Positions 1-6,720 are shown, counted from the stretch's first letter. The stretch: DNA of 8,338 bases from Selenomonas sp. (GCA_003518745.1 DOYB01000167.1:1-8338); one strand, 5' to 3'. Notes: generated by a model from the sequence alone, not told the origin. Numbers and translations: made by a program.

Positions 1-329
1 TCTCCCGCATGCACGTCTTCCCCTATTCCCCTCGTGCCGGTACAATTGCCGCAAAAATGACCGATCAGGTGCCTGAGCATATCAAAAAAGAAAGAGTACA
101 CCGGATGCAGGAACTCGCAGCGCGAAAGGCTCATGATTTTCACAGGAGCTTTCTTGGGCAAACCGCAAAAGTGCTTTTTGAGACGAATACAGCAGGCATA
201 ACAGACGGCCTTACTGACAACTACATCCGTGTATATACTGATTCCACCGTACAAACCGGAGAAATCTACGATGTTTATCTTGAGAAGCCCTACAAAGACG
301 GTCTGTGGGGAAGTCTGCAAAACTCATGA
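1..329 (+). CDS. mtaB: MtaB, tRNA t6A37 methylthiotransferase (C-terminal part)
   Basis: This is the last 108 codons of a gene cut by the left edge; the frame is open through position 3. MtaB is a radical SAM enzyme that converts t6A at tRNA position 37 to ms2t6A. The visible part begins with S-R-M-H-V-F-P-Y-S-P-R-x-G-T, the typical end of the radical SAM domain in this family. A helical linker rich in Lys, Glu and Arg follows. The last ~60 residues form a TRAM-type RNA-binding domain, with G-Q-x-x-x-V-L-F-E and L-T-D-N-Y-I-R-V. The catalytic iron-sulfur cysteines lie outside the window. The ATG at 9 is an internal methionine, not a start. The stop is 18 bp before hypA, so the hydrogenase genes are probably co-transcribed with it. 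MiaB/RimO relatives share the TRAM fold, but the H-V-F-P-Y-S-P-R wording favours MtaB. Confidence 0.88.
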   Translation, partial: SRMHVFPYSPRAGTIAAKMTDQVPEHIKKERVHRMQELAARKAHDFHRSFLGQTAKVLFETNTAGITDGLTDNYIRVYTDSTVQTGEIYDVYLEKPYKDGLWGSLQNS

Positions 330-347
330 ATGGATTTGGAGGATATC

Positions 348-689
348 ATGCACGAGATGGCCATAGCAGAGGGAATTCTGGACATAGCGCTGGACTACGC
401 GAAACAGAATAACGCAAAATATATTGGGGAAATCGGTCTGCTCATCGGAGAGATGTCAGGGGTTGAGCCTGAGGCTCTGGAATTCTCATTTCGCATGATT
501 GCAAAGGACACTATCGCGGAAAAGGCGGTACTGAAGCTTAAGCATGTCCCCCTCATTGGAAAGTGCGGCAAATGCGGACAGGAATTTCACATAGAGCACT
601 ATAATTTCTGGTGTCCGGAATGCAAAGACGGCGTACTTGCGATTCTCTCGGGCCGAGAAATGCAGGTAGAATATTTGGAGGTGGACTGA
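348..689 (+). CDS. hypA: HypA, hydrogenase nickel chaperone
   Basis: HypA is a small cytosolic nickel- and zinc-binding protein that works with HypB to insert nickel into the large subunit of [NiFe] hydrogenases. The 113-residue product has the family's usual length. I chose the ATG at 348 over the in-frame ATG at 330 because it gives the canonical N-terminus Met-His-Glu, in which His2 is the nickel ligand, and because a GGAGGA ribosome binding site lies at 338-343. The structural zinc site is complete: Cys73-x-x-Cys76 and Cys89-x-x-Cys92. A conserved I-G-E-x-S-G-V-E-P-E-A-L-x-F-x-F stretch lies around residues 33-48. The hypB ribosome binding site sits inside the last codons of hypA, suggesting translational coupling. 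Nothing looks damaged. Confidence 0.95.
   Translation: MHEMAIAEGILDIALDYAKQNNAKYIGEIGLLIGEMSGVEPEALEFSFRMIAKDTIAEKAVLKLKHVPLIGKCGKCGQEFHIEHYNFWCPECKDGVLAILSGREMQVEYLEVD
677..683 (+). promoter_or_regulatory. Ribosome binding site fixing the hypB TTG start
   Basis: GGAGGTG lies in the last codons of hypA, 8 nt before TTG 692. The first in-frame ATG, at 707, is 23 nt from it and has no good site of its own. The position therefore decides for a TTG start. Confidence 0.75.
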
Positions 690-691
690 AC

Positions 692-1345
692 TTGGAAATT
701 CAGGTTATGAAAAATATTTTAGGTGAAAACGACAGGATTGCTGCTGAAAATCAAGCTCTCTTCAAGGAAAAGAATGTCTATGTCCTAAATCTTATGGGCT
801 CCCCCGGTTCCGGCAAGACCTCCATTCTCGAAAGGACAATGGAGGAATTGAAAAACGAGCTTTCAATGGCAGTTATAGAGGGTGACCTTTTTACCAGCAA
901 GGACGCCGAGCGCATTGAGCGCCATGGCGTTCCCGTCATACAGATAAATACCACAGGCGGCTGCCACTTAGACGCCCCAATGGTGCAGAAGGCCGCCTCC
1001 AAGCTCGATCTTGATAATACGGACCTCCTCATAGTGGAAAATGTCGGAAATCTTGTTTGCCCCGCGGAATTCGTGGTAGGTGAAGATGAACGTGCCGTCA
1101 TCCTTTCAATCACCGAGGGAGATGACAAGCCAATGAAATATCCGCTGATTTTCAAGGAATCCGCCGTAGCGGTACTGAACAAGATTGATCTGCTCCCCTA
1201 CACTAATTTCAATCTGGAAGGGGCCAGAGAGGATATCTCGACCCTGCATCCCGGTATTGATATCATTGAAGCCTCCTGCACCAAAAATCAGGGAATAGCA
1301 GAGTGGTGCGACTGGCTAAAATCACGTGTGGCAAAAAAGAAATGA
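692..1345 (+). CDS. hypB: HypB, hydrogenase maturation GTPase
   Basis: HypB is a SIMIBI-class GTPase that hydrolyses GTP to drive nickel transfer, with HypA, into [NiFe]-hydrogenase precursors. From the TTG at 692 the product is 217 residues, beginning M-E-I-Q-V-M-K-N, a typical HypB N-terminus. The frame stays open upstream to 611, but that would overlap hypA and add non-homologous residues. Seen in the sequence: P-loop G36-SPGSGK-T43, the E-G-D segment at 63-65, metal-site residues Cys91-His92 in GGCHLD and Cys123 in NLVCPAEF, and the guanine-specificity motif NKID at 163-166. It lacks the N-terminal CxxCGC high-affinity nickel motif of E. coli HypB and the His-rich stretch of some others, so only the G-domain nickel/zinc site is present. 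UreG is a relative, but the hypA neighbour and the CH...C pattern support HypB. Confidence 0.95.
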   Translation: MEIQVMKNILGENDRIAAENQALFKEKNVYVLNLMGSPGSGKTSILERTMEELKNELSMAVIEGDLFTSKDAERIERHGVPVIQINTTGGCHLDAPMVQKAASKLDLDNTDLLIVENVGNLVCPAEFVVGEDERAVILSITEGDDKPMKYPLIFKESAVAVLNKIDLLPYTNFNLEGAREDISTLHPGIDIIEASCTKNQGIAEWCDWLKSRVAKKK

Positions 1346-1354
1346 GGCAGTTAC

Positions 1355-1960
1355 ATGACAAATCTCTTTGAGAATGGCACTGATACCCTTATAACAGACG
1401 ATGTACTCTATCCCTCCGATGTTACCGTACTTGGTATAGGAAACATAATCCTAAGAGACGAAGGCTTTGGTGTAAGAGTACTGGAATATCTGGACAGCCG
1501 CTATGAATTTCCGGATTCAGTCCAGCTGGTGGACGGTGGAACCCTCGGAATTGAGCTTACCCAGTATCTCACAGGGACGAAAAAGCTGCTGGTTATAGAC
1601 TCCATCAACGGCGGTCGGGAACCCGGAACCACATTTATTTTCCGTAATGATCAGGTTATGTCTCATTTTCAGGACAAGCTGTCCGCTCACGAGGTGGGCA
1701 TACAGGACGTGCTGGCCCTGCTATCTGTTACAGGCAAGCAAATTCCTGAAATAGCCGTAATCGGAGCACAGCCCTGTTCTGTAGAAGCCGGTGTGGAACT
1801 CACCGATGAAATGCGGGCTCTGCTGCCAAAAATGGCAGAACAGGCTCTGGACATATTAAAAGAGTGGGGTATCTCCCCCACTCGTGAAAAGGCAGCAACA
1901 CCCCAGGACCTGCACAGCGTAGCGGAAGAAGCGGTAAAGGATGAGTTTTCCCTCCACTGA
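1355..1960 (+). CDS. hyaD: HyaD/HybD-type hydrogenase maturation endopeptidase
   Basis: After nickel insertion, proteases of this family (MEROPS A31/M52) cut off the C-terminal tail of the hydrogenase large subunit, which allows it to fold and join the small subunit. The 201-residue product has the family's G-I-G-N-x-x-L-R-D-E-G-F-G-V motif at 27-40 and V-D-G-G-T-L-G at 59-65. The nickel-sensing residues of HybD (Glu16, Asp62, His93) correspond by position to Glu36, Asp82 (in VIDS) and His112 (in AHEVG). About 22 residues precede the core, and a charged tail follows residue ~170, so it is longer than HybD. The start is ATG 1355, with GAGG at 1344-1347 overlapping the hypB stop; the gap is 9 bp. 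The match to the HyaD/HybD branch suggests an uptake (group 1) hydrogenase as substrate, which is inference. The symbol is by family, not proven orthology. Confidence 0.88.
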   Translation: MTNLFENGTDTLITDDVLYPSDVTVLGIGNIILRDEGFGVRVLEYLDSRYEFPDSVQLVDGGTLGIELTQYLTGTKKLLVIDSINGGREPGTTFIFRNDQVMSHFQDKLSAHEVGIQDVLALLSVTGKQIPEIAVIGAQPCSVEAGVELTDEMRALLPKMAEQALDILKEWGISPTREKAATPQDLHSVAEEAVKDEFSLH

Positions 1961-1974
1961 TATCTGATATCAGT
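1956..1974. repeat. Perfect palindrome spanning two convergent stop codons
   Basis: ACTGATATC, one central T, then GATATCAGT: nine bases on each side match exactly. The TGA of the endopeptidase gene (1958-1960) and the TGA of the DUF192 gene on the other strand (1970-1972) sit symmetrically within it. No U-tract follows on either strand, so it is not a standard intrinsic terminator. As RNA it could fold a 6-bp stem with a 7-nt loop. Confidence 0.7.
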
Positions 1975-2323
1975 CCGCTCCTTCAGTCAGGCTCTGTCCC
2001 TGCTCTATCCCCATACGCTCTGCTTCCCCCGCAGCCAGCTCCACAACCCCCCATGCTCCATAGCACAGAGAAAGCCCTATCCATGGACGGAGCTTCCTTA
2101 CTATCTTTATAATACGAAACTCCTTGTCCAGATATACCACGTCAATGGCAAACCTCATAAAACACATATGAACGCTTGAGCATGGGGCAAGCAAAAGCCC
2201 CTGCCCCTCCGGCAGCCTCTTTCTTCCCATCAGACCGCAAAATCGGGATAAGAATGTGTCTGCCATTTCTATTGTAATCGACGTTCTCTTATCTTTTCCT
2301 TCCAGATAAAAAATCTTCTTCAA
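1970..2323 (-). CDS. DUF192 family protein
   Basis: A 117-residue DUF192 protein of unknown biochemical role. The family signature is clear: R-F-x-G-L-M-G-R at about 27-34, then G-L-L-L-A-P-C-x-S-V-H-M-C-F-M and F-A-I-D-V-V-Y-L-D, ending in a short beta-rich segment with V-V-E-L-A-A-G. Many family members carry a signal peptide, but this one starts directly with the domain and has none, so it should be cytosolic. The start is TTG at 2323, with AGGAG at 2333-2337 on the minus strand, 9 nt away. It converges on the hydrogenase maturation operon with a 9-bp gap. Upstream, TTAACA (minus strand, about 2392-2397) and TGTACT 17 nt further on make a weak possible promoter. It probably forms its own transcription unit, because the rnj terminator precedes it. 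Confidence 0.85.
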   Translation of the reverse strand: MKKIFYLEGKDKRTSITIEMADTFLSRFCGLMGRKRLPEGQGLLLAPCSSVHMCFMRFAIDVVYLDKEFRIIKIVRKLRPWIGLSLCYGAWGVVELAAGEAERMGIEQGQSLTEGAD

Positions 2324-2332
2324 CGCGAATAA

Positions 2333-2337
2333 CTCCT
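2333..2337 (-). promoter_or_regulatory. Ribosome binding site for the DUF192 TTG start
   Basis: AGGAG on the minus strand, 9 nt before TTG 2323. No in-frame ATG is available at the N-terminal edge of the domain, so this site supports the TTG. Confidence 0.6.
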
Positions 2338-2410
2338 AAAAATATTTTTGTTCAAAACAGTCAGTAAAGTACAGCAACCGAATATATATCTGTTAACAGC
2401 GTACGTTCAC

Positions 2411-2455
2411 CTCATCCACCGCTAATGCGGTCCCCCTTCCCCTCAAGGGGAAGGC
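2411..2455. repeat. Two-hairpin intergenic repeat, dispersed Firmicutes type
   Basis: Two adjacent inverted repeats: ACCGC-TAAT-GCGGT at 2418-2431 and CCTTCCCC-TCAA-GGGGAAGG at 2435-2454, preceded by CTCATCC. Read on the minus strand it ends GGTGGATGAGGTG. I recall very similar GGGGAAGG...GGATGAGG elements scattered in many copies through gut and rumen Firmicutes genomes. That is from memory and was not checked here. It lies between the rnj terminator and the DUF192 gene and encodes nothing I can support. Confidence 0.6.
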
Positions 2456-2502
2456 TTTCAAAGGGTATTAATAGGATTGTGGTCCATCACAGCCACCTTA
2501 TA

Positions 2503-2543
2503 AAATGCCGCAGCCGGACACTATTGTCATGGCTGCGGCATTT
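2503..2543 (-). terminator. Intrinsic terminator of rnj
   Basis: AAATGCCGCAGCC (2503-2515) pairs perfectly with GGCTGCGGCATTT (2531-2543), a 13-bp stem. The 15-nt loop can itself pair GACA with TGTC. On the minus strand the stem is followed by a short T-run and an AT-rich stretch. It starts 5 bp past the rnj stop codon. The plus-strand side is less U-rich, so it is mainly a minus-strand terminator. Confidence 0.8.
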
Positions 2544-2547
2544 CATT

Positions 2548-4215
2548 TCACGATATTTCCATTATAATCGGCAGAATCATGGGACGACGGCGGGTTTTCT
2601 CGAAGAGATACCGTCCAAGCGCCTCACGCACATTCATCTTTATGCTGGACCAATCCGTAACCTTTTCATCCTCACATCGCTCAAGCGCCTGTCGTACACG
2701 CAGCTTTGCTCCGTCCATGAGTTCCTCGGATTCTCTCACATATACAAAGCCTCTGGAAACGATATCGGGACCTGCCACCACGCGTGAATTGGCCTTGTCC
2801 ATAGTGACTACCACAATGAGTATGCCTTCCTGGGAAAGCTGCCTGCGGTCTCTGAGTACTATATTACCCACATCGCCGACCCCAAGACCATCCACCATGA
2901 CCATTCCCGCGGGAACCTTTCCAACTATGCTGCCTTTATCCCGGGTGAACTCCAATATCATGCCGTTTTCGCCAATGAAGATACGTTCCTTCGGCATTCC
3001 AAGCTCCTCTGCCAGCTTAGCATGCTTAACCAAATGATGATATTCACCATGAACGGGAATGAAGAACTTGGGGCGCACCAGGTTGTGCATGAGCTTGAGT
3101 TCCTCACGGCTGGCATGGCCTGATACATGAATGCCCTCAGAGCGGCCATAGACCACATTAGCCCCCAGCTTCATGAGATTGTCGATGGTCTTAGCCACCA
3201 ACTTCTCATTTCCCGGAATAGGTGTCGCTGAAATTATTACCGTATCCCCAGGAACAATACCGACCTTCCTATGGTCAGACATGGCCATACGGGTAAGGGC
3301 TGACATAGGCTCTCCCTGACTGCCAGTAGTTATGATGACAATCTGATCCATTGGATAGTTATTGATTTCGTCTATATCTATGATGGAGCCCTCAGGAGCG
3401 TTAATATATCCAAGTTCCAAAGATATATTCACAACATTCACCATGCTGCGGCCCAGCACCGCCACCTTGCGCTTATAACGTATGGCAGTATCTATTACCT
3501 GCTGAATGCGATGCACATTTGAGGAAAAGGTTGCTACTATTATACGCTGCCGCGCATTGTGAAAGGCCTTGTCAAAGGCCTGCCCCACCGTGCTTTCACT
3601 GGGGGTATGTCCTTCCCTTTCCGCGTTGGTGCTGTCCGCCATCAGCACAAGCACGCCCTTGTTTCCAAGCTCAGAAAAGCGACGGAAATCCGTCATCTTT
3701 CCGTCAATCGGAGTATAGTCGAGCTTGAAGTCTCCCGTATGTACAATCATTCCAACGGGAGTCTTTATGGACAGCCCCACCGCATCCGGTATGCTGTGGT
3801 TAACCCTAATAAAGCCCACGCTGAAGCTGCCCGCGTTTATTATGTCGCCGGCAGAAACGGGATGCAGGCTCCCCGAATCCACGCCATTCTCCTTGAGCCT
3901 GCCCTCCAGAATCCCAAGCGTAAGCCTGGTTCCATATACCGGAACATTCAGCTGCTTGAGCACATATGGCAAGGCGCCTATATGATCCTCATGACCATGG
4001 GTAAGCACTATGGCCTTGACCATCTCCTTATTCTCTATAAGATATGAGATGTCGGGGATAACCAGATCGATACCCAGCATGTCCTCCTCTGGGAACATGA
4101 GGCCGGAATCGATTAAAATAATCTCATCCTCCACCCTTATGACAGTCATGTTCTTACCGATTTCCCCCAAACCACCCAAGGGGATTATCTGCAGCTTTTG
4201 TATATTTCTTGCCAA
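2548..4215 (-). CDS. rnj: Ribonuclease J
   Basis: RNase J is a metallo-beta-lactamase/beta-CASP ribonuclease with 5'-to-3' exonuclease and endonuclease activity, central to mRNA turnover and rRNA maturation in Firmicutes. From the TTG at 4215 the product is 555 residues, about the length of B. subtilis RNase J1. Seen: the N-terminal P-L-G-G-L-G-E-I-G-K-N at 12-22, the metal site H73-x-H75-x-D77-H78, His140, Asp162 in HTGDFKLD, the beta-CASP segment, then G-H-A-S and P-V-H-G-E-Y-H-H (near 385) with the last metal/catalytic histidine, and the C-terminal dimerisation region. The open frame runs upstream to 4266, but those 17 residues are unlike the family and precede the ribosome binding site. 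All catalytic residues are present. Whether it is J1- or J2-like cannot be settled here. It has its own terminator and stands alone. Confidence 0.95.
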   Translation of the reverse strand: MARNIQKLQIIPLGGLGEIGKNMTVIRVEDEIILIDSGLMFPEEDMLGIDLVIPDISYLIENKEMVKAIVLTHGHEDHIGALPYVLKQLNVPVYGTRLTLGILEGRLKENGVDSGSLHPVSAGDIINAGSFSVGFIRVNHSIPDAVGLSIKTPVGMIVHTGDFKLDYTPIDGKMTDFRRFSELGNKGVLVLMADSTNAEREGHTPSESTVGQAFDKAFHNARQRIIVATFSSNVHRIQQVIDTAIRYKRKVAVLGRSMVNVVNISLELGYINAPEGSIIDIDEINNYPMDQIVIITTGSQGEPMSALTRMAMSDHRKVGIVPGDTVIISATPIPGNEKLVAKTIDNLMKLGANVVYGRSEGIHVSGHASREELKLMHNLVRPKFFIPVHGEYHHLVKHAKLAEELGMPKERIFIGENGMILEFTRDKGSIVGKVPAGMVMVDGLGVGDVGNIVLRDRRQLSQEGILIVVVTMDKANSRVVAGPDIVSRGFVYVRESEELMDGAKLRVRQALERCEDEKVTDWSSIKMNVREALGRYLFEKTRRRPMILPIIMEIS

Positions 4216-4222
4216 ACAAAAA

Positions 4223-4229
4223 CACCTCC
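4223..4229 (-). promoter_or_regulatory. Ribosome binding site fixing the rnj TTG start
   Basis: GGAGGTG on the minus strand lies 7 nt before TTG 4215. It falls inside the longer open frame that starts at 4266, so the longer start is very unlikely. Confidence 0.8.
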
Positions 4230-4283
4230 GAAATTTTATTTCCAACGATTTATATATGTAAATCACTTCTTATGAACAGTTCC

Positions 4284-4493
4284 TTAAGTCATAAACAAAA
4301 ACAAGCCAAGACGCCTGTGAACCAGCGCCCCGACCCAGGATCTGATACAGAATAACCCTCTCACTCGTAAAACAGGCCTATTCCCAGTCCCTCTATATGA
4401 AATTGCAGAAGGAAACATCAATCCTATCCATAGTATCGCAATGCCCAAAGCAAATCCCGCGGACAGTCTCAACAAGTCTGTTCCGTTTCTCAA
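4284..4493 (-). CDS. Doubtful small membrane ORF
   Basis: A 69-codon open frame from a TTG, in the otherwise empty gap between comM and rnj. Residues ~7-30 are hydrophobic (L-S-A-G-F-A-L-G-I-A-I-L-W-I-G-L-M-F) and could form one membrane helix. The rest is Arg-rich and resembles no family I know. No convincing ribosome binding site precedes it. An overlapping frame with an ATG at about 4506 reads only 37 codons. It may be a real small membrane protein, a decayed one, or chance. Confidence 0.22.
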   Translation of the reverse strand: MRNGTDLLRLSAGFALGIAILWIGLMFPSAISYRGTGNRPVLRVRGLFCIRSWVGALVHRRLGLFLFMT

Positions 4494-4612
4494 TCTGCTT
4501 CAACATTTCCCTTTCGTCACATGGAATAAATGTCCCCGAATAAATCCGCTCAAATTCATCTCAGCATATTCTATCATTGAATCATGGTGATTGCAAATAA
4601 AATTTAAACGAA

Positions 4613-4648
4613 GAAAACGGGGCTGGTGAACCGAACCGCCCCGTTTTC
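4613..4648 (-). terminator. Intrinsic terminator after comM
   Basis: GAAAACGGGGC (4613-4623) pairs perfectly over 11 bp with GCCCCGTTTTC (4638-4648) around a 14-nt loop that can add GGT/ACC. On the minus strand the stem is followed by TTCGTTTAAATTTT, a U-rich tail. It lies about 54 bp past the comM stop and ends the minus-strand operon. Confidence 0.85.
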
Positions 4649-4701
4649 CCTGCCTAGAGGATGGAAAAGCTGAATAGCTTCAAATCCCACCATAACAGTA
4701 T

Positions 4702-6231
4702 TTAATTCAAATCCAGCCCCACGTCGTTTCGGAACTGTATTGCCTCCCCGATATGCCTCTCCGTAATCATATCGGATTTATCCAAGTCGGCAATGGTGCG
4801 GCTGACTTTTATGATACGGTCATAGGAGCGGGCGGACATGTGCATTTTCTTGAAGACCTGCTCCAGCATGTTTTGCGCGGTATCCGTTAGGGGACAGAAT
4901 TTCTGGATTAAGGCGTGATTCATCTGGGCGTTGCAGAAAATATGACGGCGCTTGAAGCGTTGAAGCTGTATCTCTCTTGCGGCAACCACACGTTTTCGTA
5001 TTTCTGAAGAGGGTTCTGCCTTCGTTTTTGCGCTCAAGTCCTTGTATTCCACTCTTGGAACACGTATATGTATGTCTATTCGGTCTAAAAGGGGACCGGA
5101 TATTTTTTTCGTGTAGCGCTTGATTTCATTTGGGGTACAGTCACATTCATGCTCTGGATCTCCTGCCCATCCACAGGTACATGGATTCATTGCTGCAATT
5201 AGAATAATACTGGAGGGGAAGGTAAGTGTGGCATGTACTCTTGAGACCGTAATCTTCCGGTCTTCTATGGGTTCGCGAAGTACTTCCAGAGTGGATTTTC
5301 CAAACTCAGGCAGTTCATCCAGAAAAAGGACTCCGTGGTGGCTTAGAGTTACTTCTCCGGGACGGGGGACACTGCCGCCTCCTATCATGGCAACCATGCT
5401 GGTGGTATGGTGCGGACTTCGGAAGGGGCGCTTCGTTATCAAGCCACCATTGCCGGGAAGCATTCCCGCGATGCTGTATATCTTTGTCACCTCCAGCGCT
5501 TCCTCCCTGGTAAGTTCAGGCAGGATAGAGCTCATTCGTCGCGCCAGCATGGTTTTTCCGGAGCCGGGAACCCCGACCATGAGCACGTTATGCCCGCCTG
5601 CCGCAGCCACCTCCAGGGCTCGTTTTGCCATGAACTGTCCCTGCACATCAGAGAAATCATCAATGAAATCCGAGGATTCATCCGTAGGTGTTTCACGCTT
5701 GACGGCAGGGGACAGTTCTCTTTGTCCGGTGAAATATTCCACGAGCTCAATAAGATTGCTGATACCGTATACTTGTATCCCATCTACCAGCAGTGCCTCA
5801 TTGGCATTATCCTCTGCAACGAAGAGTTTTTCAAAGCCCTGTTCTCGTGCCTTGACTGCCATGGGAAGCACTCCGTGTATCCCCCGAAGCTTTCCTTCAA
5901 GGGAAAGTTCTGAAGCAAAAAGGCATTTATCGGTGCTGTTTACGGGGAGCACACCATAAGCCAGAAGCAGGCCAACTGCAATGGGGAGGTCAAGCCCCGA
6001 GCTATCCTTGCGAATGTCCGCGGGAGCAAGATTGATTGTTACCTTTTCCTGACGCAGGCGTATACCTGAGTTCTTTATGGCAGTGCGTACGCGTTCTTTT
6101 GATTCACGAACCGCGGTGTCAGGAAGTCCAACTATATCAAATCCCGGAAGTCCGTTGGCACTGTCTACTTCAACAGTGATGATGAGTCCGTCTACGCCCA
6201 TAGTCGTGGCGCCATATGTTTTTGCGTACAA
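4702..6231 (-). CDS. comM: ComM/YifB family AAA+ ATPase
   Basis: A member of the YifB/ComM (magnesium chelatase subunit ChlI-like) family. In Vibrio cholerae, ComM is a hexameric helicase that drives branch migration during natural transformation; in other bacteria the role is less certain. From TTG 6231 it has 509 residues. Order: a Lon-protease-like N-terminal domain beginning Y-A-K-T-Y-G-A-T-T, Walker A G-V-P-G-S-G-K-T at 220-227, R-P-F-R-S-P-H-H-T at 268-276, Walker B V-L-F-L-D-E-L at 301-307, a Cys-rich M-N-P-C-T-C-G-W-A-G at 348-357 followed by C-D-C, G-P-L-L-D-R-I-D-I at 379-387, and a C-terminal helical domain (R-S-Y-D-R-I-I-K-V-S-R-T). A GTG at 6240 is an alternative start, but GGAG at 6240-6243 is well spaced only for the TTG. 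yraN ends 20 bp upstream. It is complete and is not a true chelatase subunit. Confidence 0.93.
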   Translation of the reverse strand: MYAKTYGATTMGVDGLIITVEVDSANGLPGFDIVGLPDTAVRESKERVRTAIKNSGIRLRQEKVTINLAPADIRKDSSGLDLPIAVGLLLAYGVLPVNSTDKCLFASELSLEGKLRGIHGVLPMAVKAREQGFEKLFVAEDNANEALLVDGIQVYGISNLIELVEYFTGQRELSPAVKRETPTDESSDFIDDFSDVQGQFMAKRALEVAAAGGHNVLMVGVPGSGKTMLARRMSSILPELTREEALEVTKIYSIAGMLPGNGGLITKRPFRSPHHTTSMVAMIGGGSVPRPGEVTLSHHGVLFLDELPEFGKSTLEVLREPIEDRKITVSRVHATLTFPSSIILIAAMNPCTCGWAGDPEHECDCTPNEIKRYTKKISGPLLDRIDIHIRVPRVEYKDLSAKTKAEPSSEIRKRVVAAREIQLQRFKRRHIFCNAQMNHALIQKFCPLTDTAQNMLEQVFKKMHMSARSYDRIIKVSRTIADLDKSDMITERHIGEAIQFRNDVGLDLN

Positions 6232-6239
6232 AATAACCA

Positions 6240-6243
6240 CTCC
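6240..6243 (-). promoter_or_regulatory. Ribosome binding site for the comM TTG start
   Basis: GGAG on the minus strand, 8 nt before TTG 6231. It overlaps the rival GTG at 6238-6240, which would have no properly spaced site. Confidence 0.5.
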
Positions 6244-6251
6244 ATTCCCGT

Positions 6252-6617
6252 TTAAACTTCAAAGGCTCCTCTTAGGTGACGGATTTTAAATGTCCTTTCA
6301 GAGAAGACATAGACCTCAATAACGTCAAAACGGCAGGGACAACCTTCAATTTGTCCCTGCCGCAAAAACCAGCGAGCTGTTTGTATGATTTTCTGTTGTT
6401 TATAATATCCAACCGACTGTGCCGGTGTCCCGCAGGATAAACTCCTTCGGGTCTTGACCTCGATAAAGACGATGGTGTCACCTTTCTTTGCGATGATGTC
6501 AATCTCGCCGGTGGGCACCCTATAATTCCTTTTGCAAATGTGATATCCTTGTTCAATCAGGTAGTTTGCCGCGGCATCCTCTCCTGTTTTTCCAAGGCTC
6601 TTGTTTTTACCGTTCAT
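6252..6617 (-). CDS. yraN: YraN (UPF0102) nuclease-fold protein
   Basis: A 121-residue member of the UPF0102/YraN family, which has a restriction-endonuclease-like fold and an unproven, probably DNA-related role. Visible features: the helix L-G-K-x-G-E-D-A-A-A-x-Y-L at 8-20, R-N-Y-R around 30-33, the G-E-I-D-I-I-A core strand with Glu38 and Asp40, then V-F-I-E-V-K-T-R with Glu53 and Lys55. Together these resemble a PD-(D/E)xK active site. The length is normal. The start is ATG 6617 with a GAGGTAGG ribosome binding site just upstream. It sits 20 bp before comM, a common pairing. In 6618-6720, upstream of it, I see no clear promoter or terminator, so it is probably transcribed from the promoter ahead of flhX. 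Confidence 0.92.
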   Translation of the reverse strand: MNGKNKSLGKTGEDAAANYLIEQGYHICKRNYRVPTGEIDIIAKKGDTIVFIEVKTRRSLSCGTPAQSVGYYKQQKIIQTARWFLRQGQIEGCPCRFDVIEVYVFSERTFKIRHLRGAFEV

Positions 6618-6720
6618 TAAATACCTACCTCAAATCATGAAATCACATTCAGATTTCGCGCAGAGCCGATAGCAAGAGAAAATCTTCATTTCAAGCCGGA
6701 GCATACAGTGGCTCGAAATA

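Larger units (their letters stand above)
4216..4701. other. Intergenic gap between rnj and comM
   Basis: 486 bp on the upstream side of rnj. It holds the comM terminator (4613-4648), the doubtful ORF 4284-4493 and the rnj leader. Just before rnj, on the minus strand, an AT-rich TATAAA-like -10 lies near 4250, but no good -35 is 16-18 nt ahead of it. The rnj promoter must be somewhere here because the comM terminator precedes it. In 4501-4612 I see nothing beyond AT-rich sequence. Confidence 0.5.

Noticed and set aside
330..347. Longer HypA start at ATG 330
   Set aside because: It would move the nickel-binding Met-His-Glu away from the N-terminus, and the ribosome binding site at 338-343 lies downstream of it.
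611..691. Longer HypB frame from 611
   Set aside because: It overlaps hypA by 79 bp with a Cys/Arg-rich, non-homologous sequence and lies ahead of the GGAGGTG site.
778..1182. 134-codon antisense frame in hypB
   Set aside because: It is the shadow of a conserved GTPase gene, with Ser-rich composition and no recognisable domain.
2411..2455. CRISPR repeat or riboswitch in the 2338-2502 gap
   Set aside because: The hairpins occur once each with no spacer pattern, and no known riboswitch core is recognisable.
2425..2787. Plus-strand frame across the repeat and the rnj 3' end
   Set aside because: It runs through the two-hairpin repeat, the rnj terminator and antisense rnj; no family resemblance.
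4240..4275. Possible rnj promoter around the TATATAAA stretch
   Set aside because: The -10-like sequence has no acceptable -35 at 16-18 nt; AT-rich sequence alone is not enough.
5120..5959. 279-codon plus-strand frame inside comM
   Set aside because: It is antisense to the AAA+ core, whose motifs are intact on the minus strand; the Ser-rich translation is typical of a shadow.
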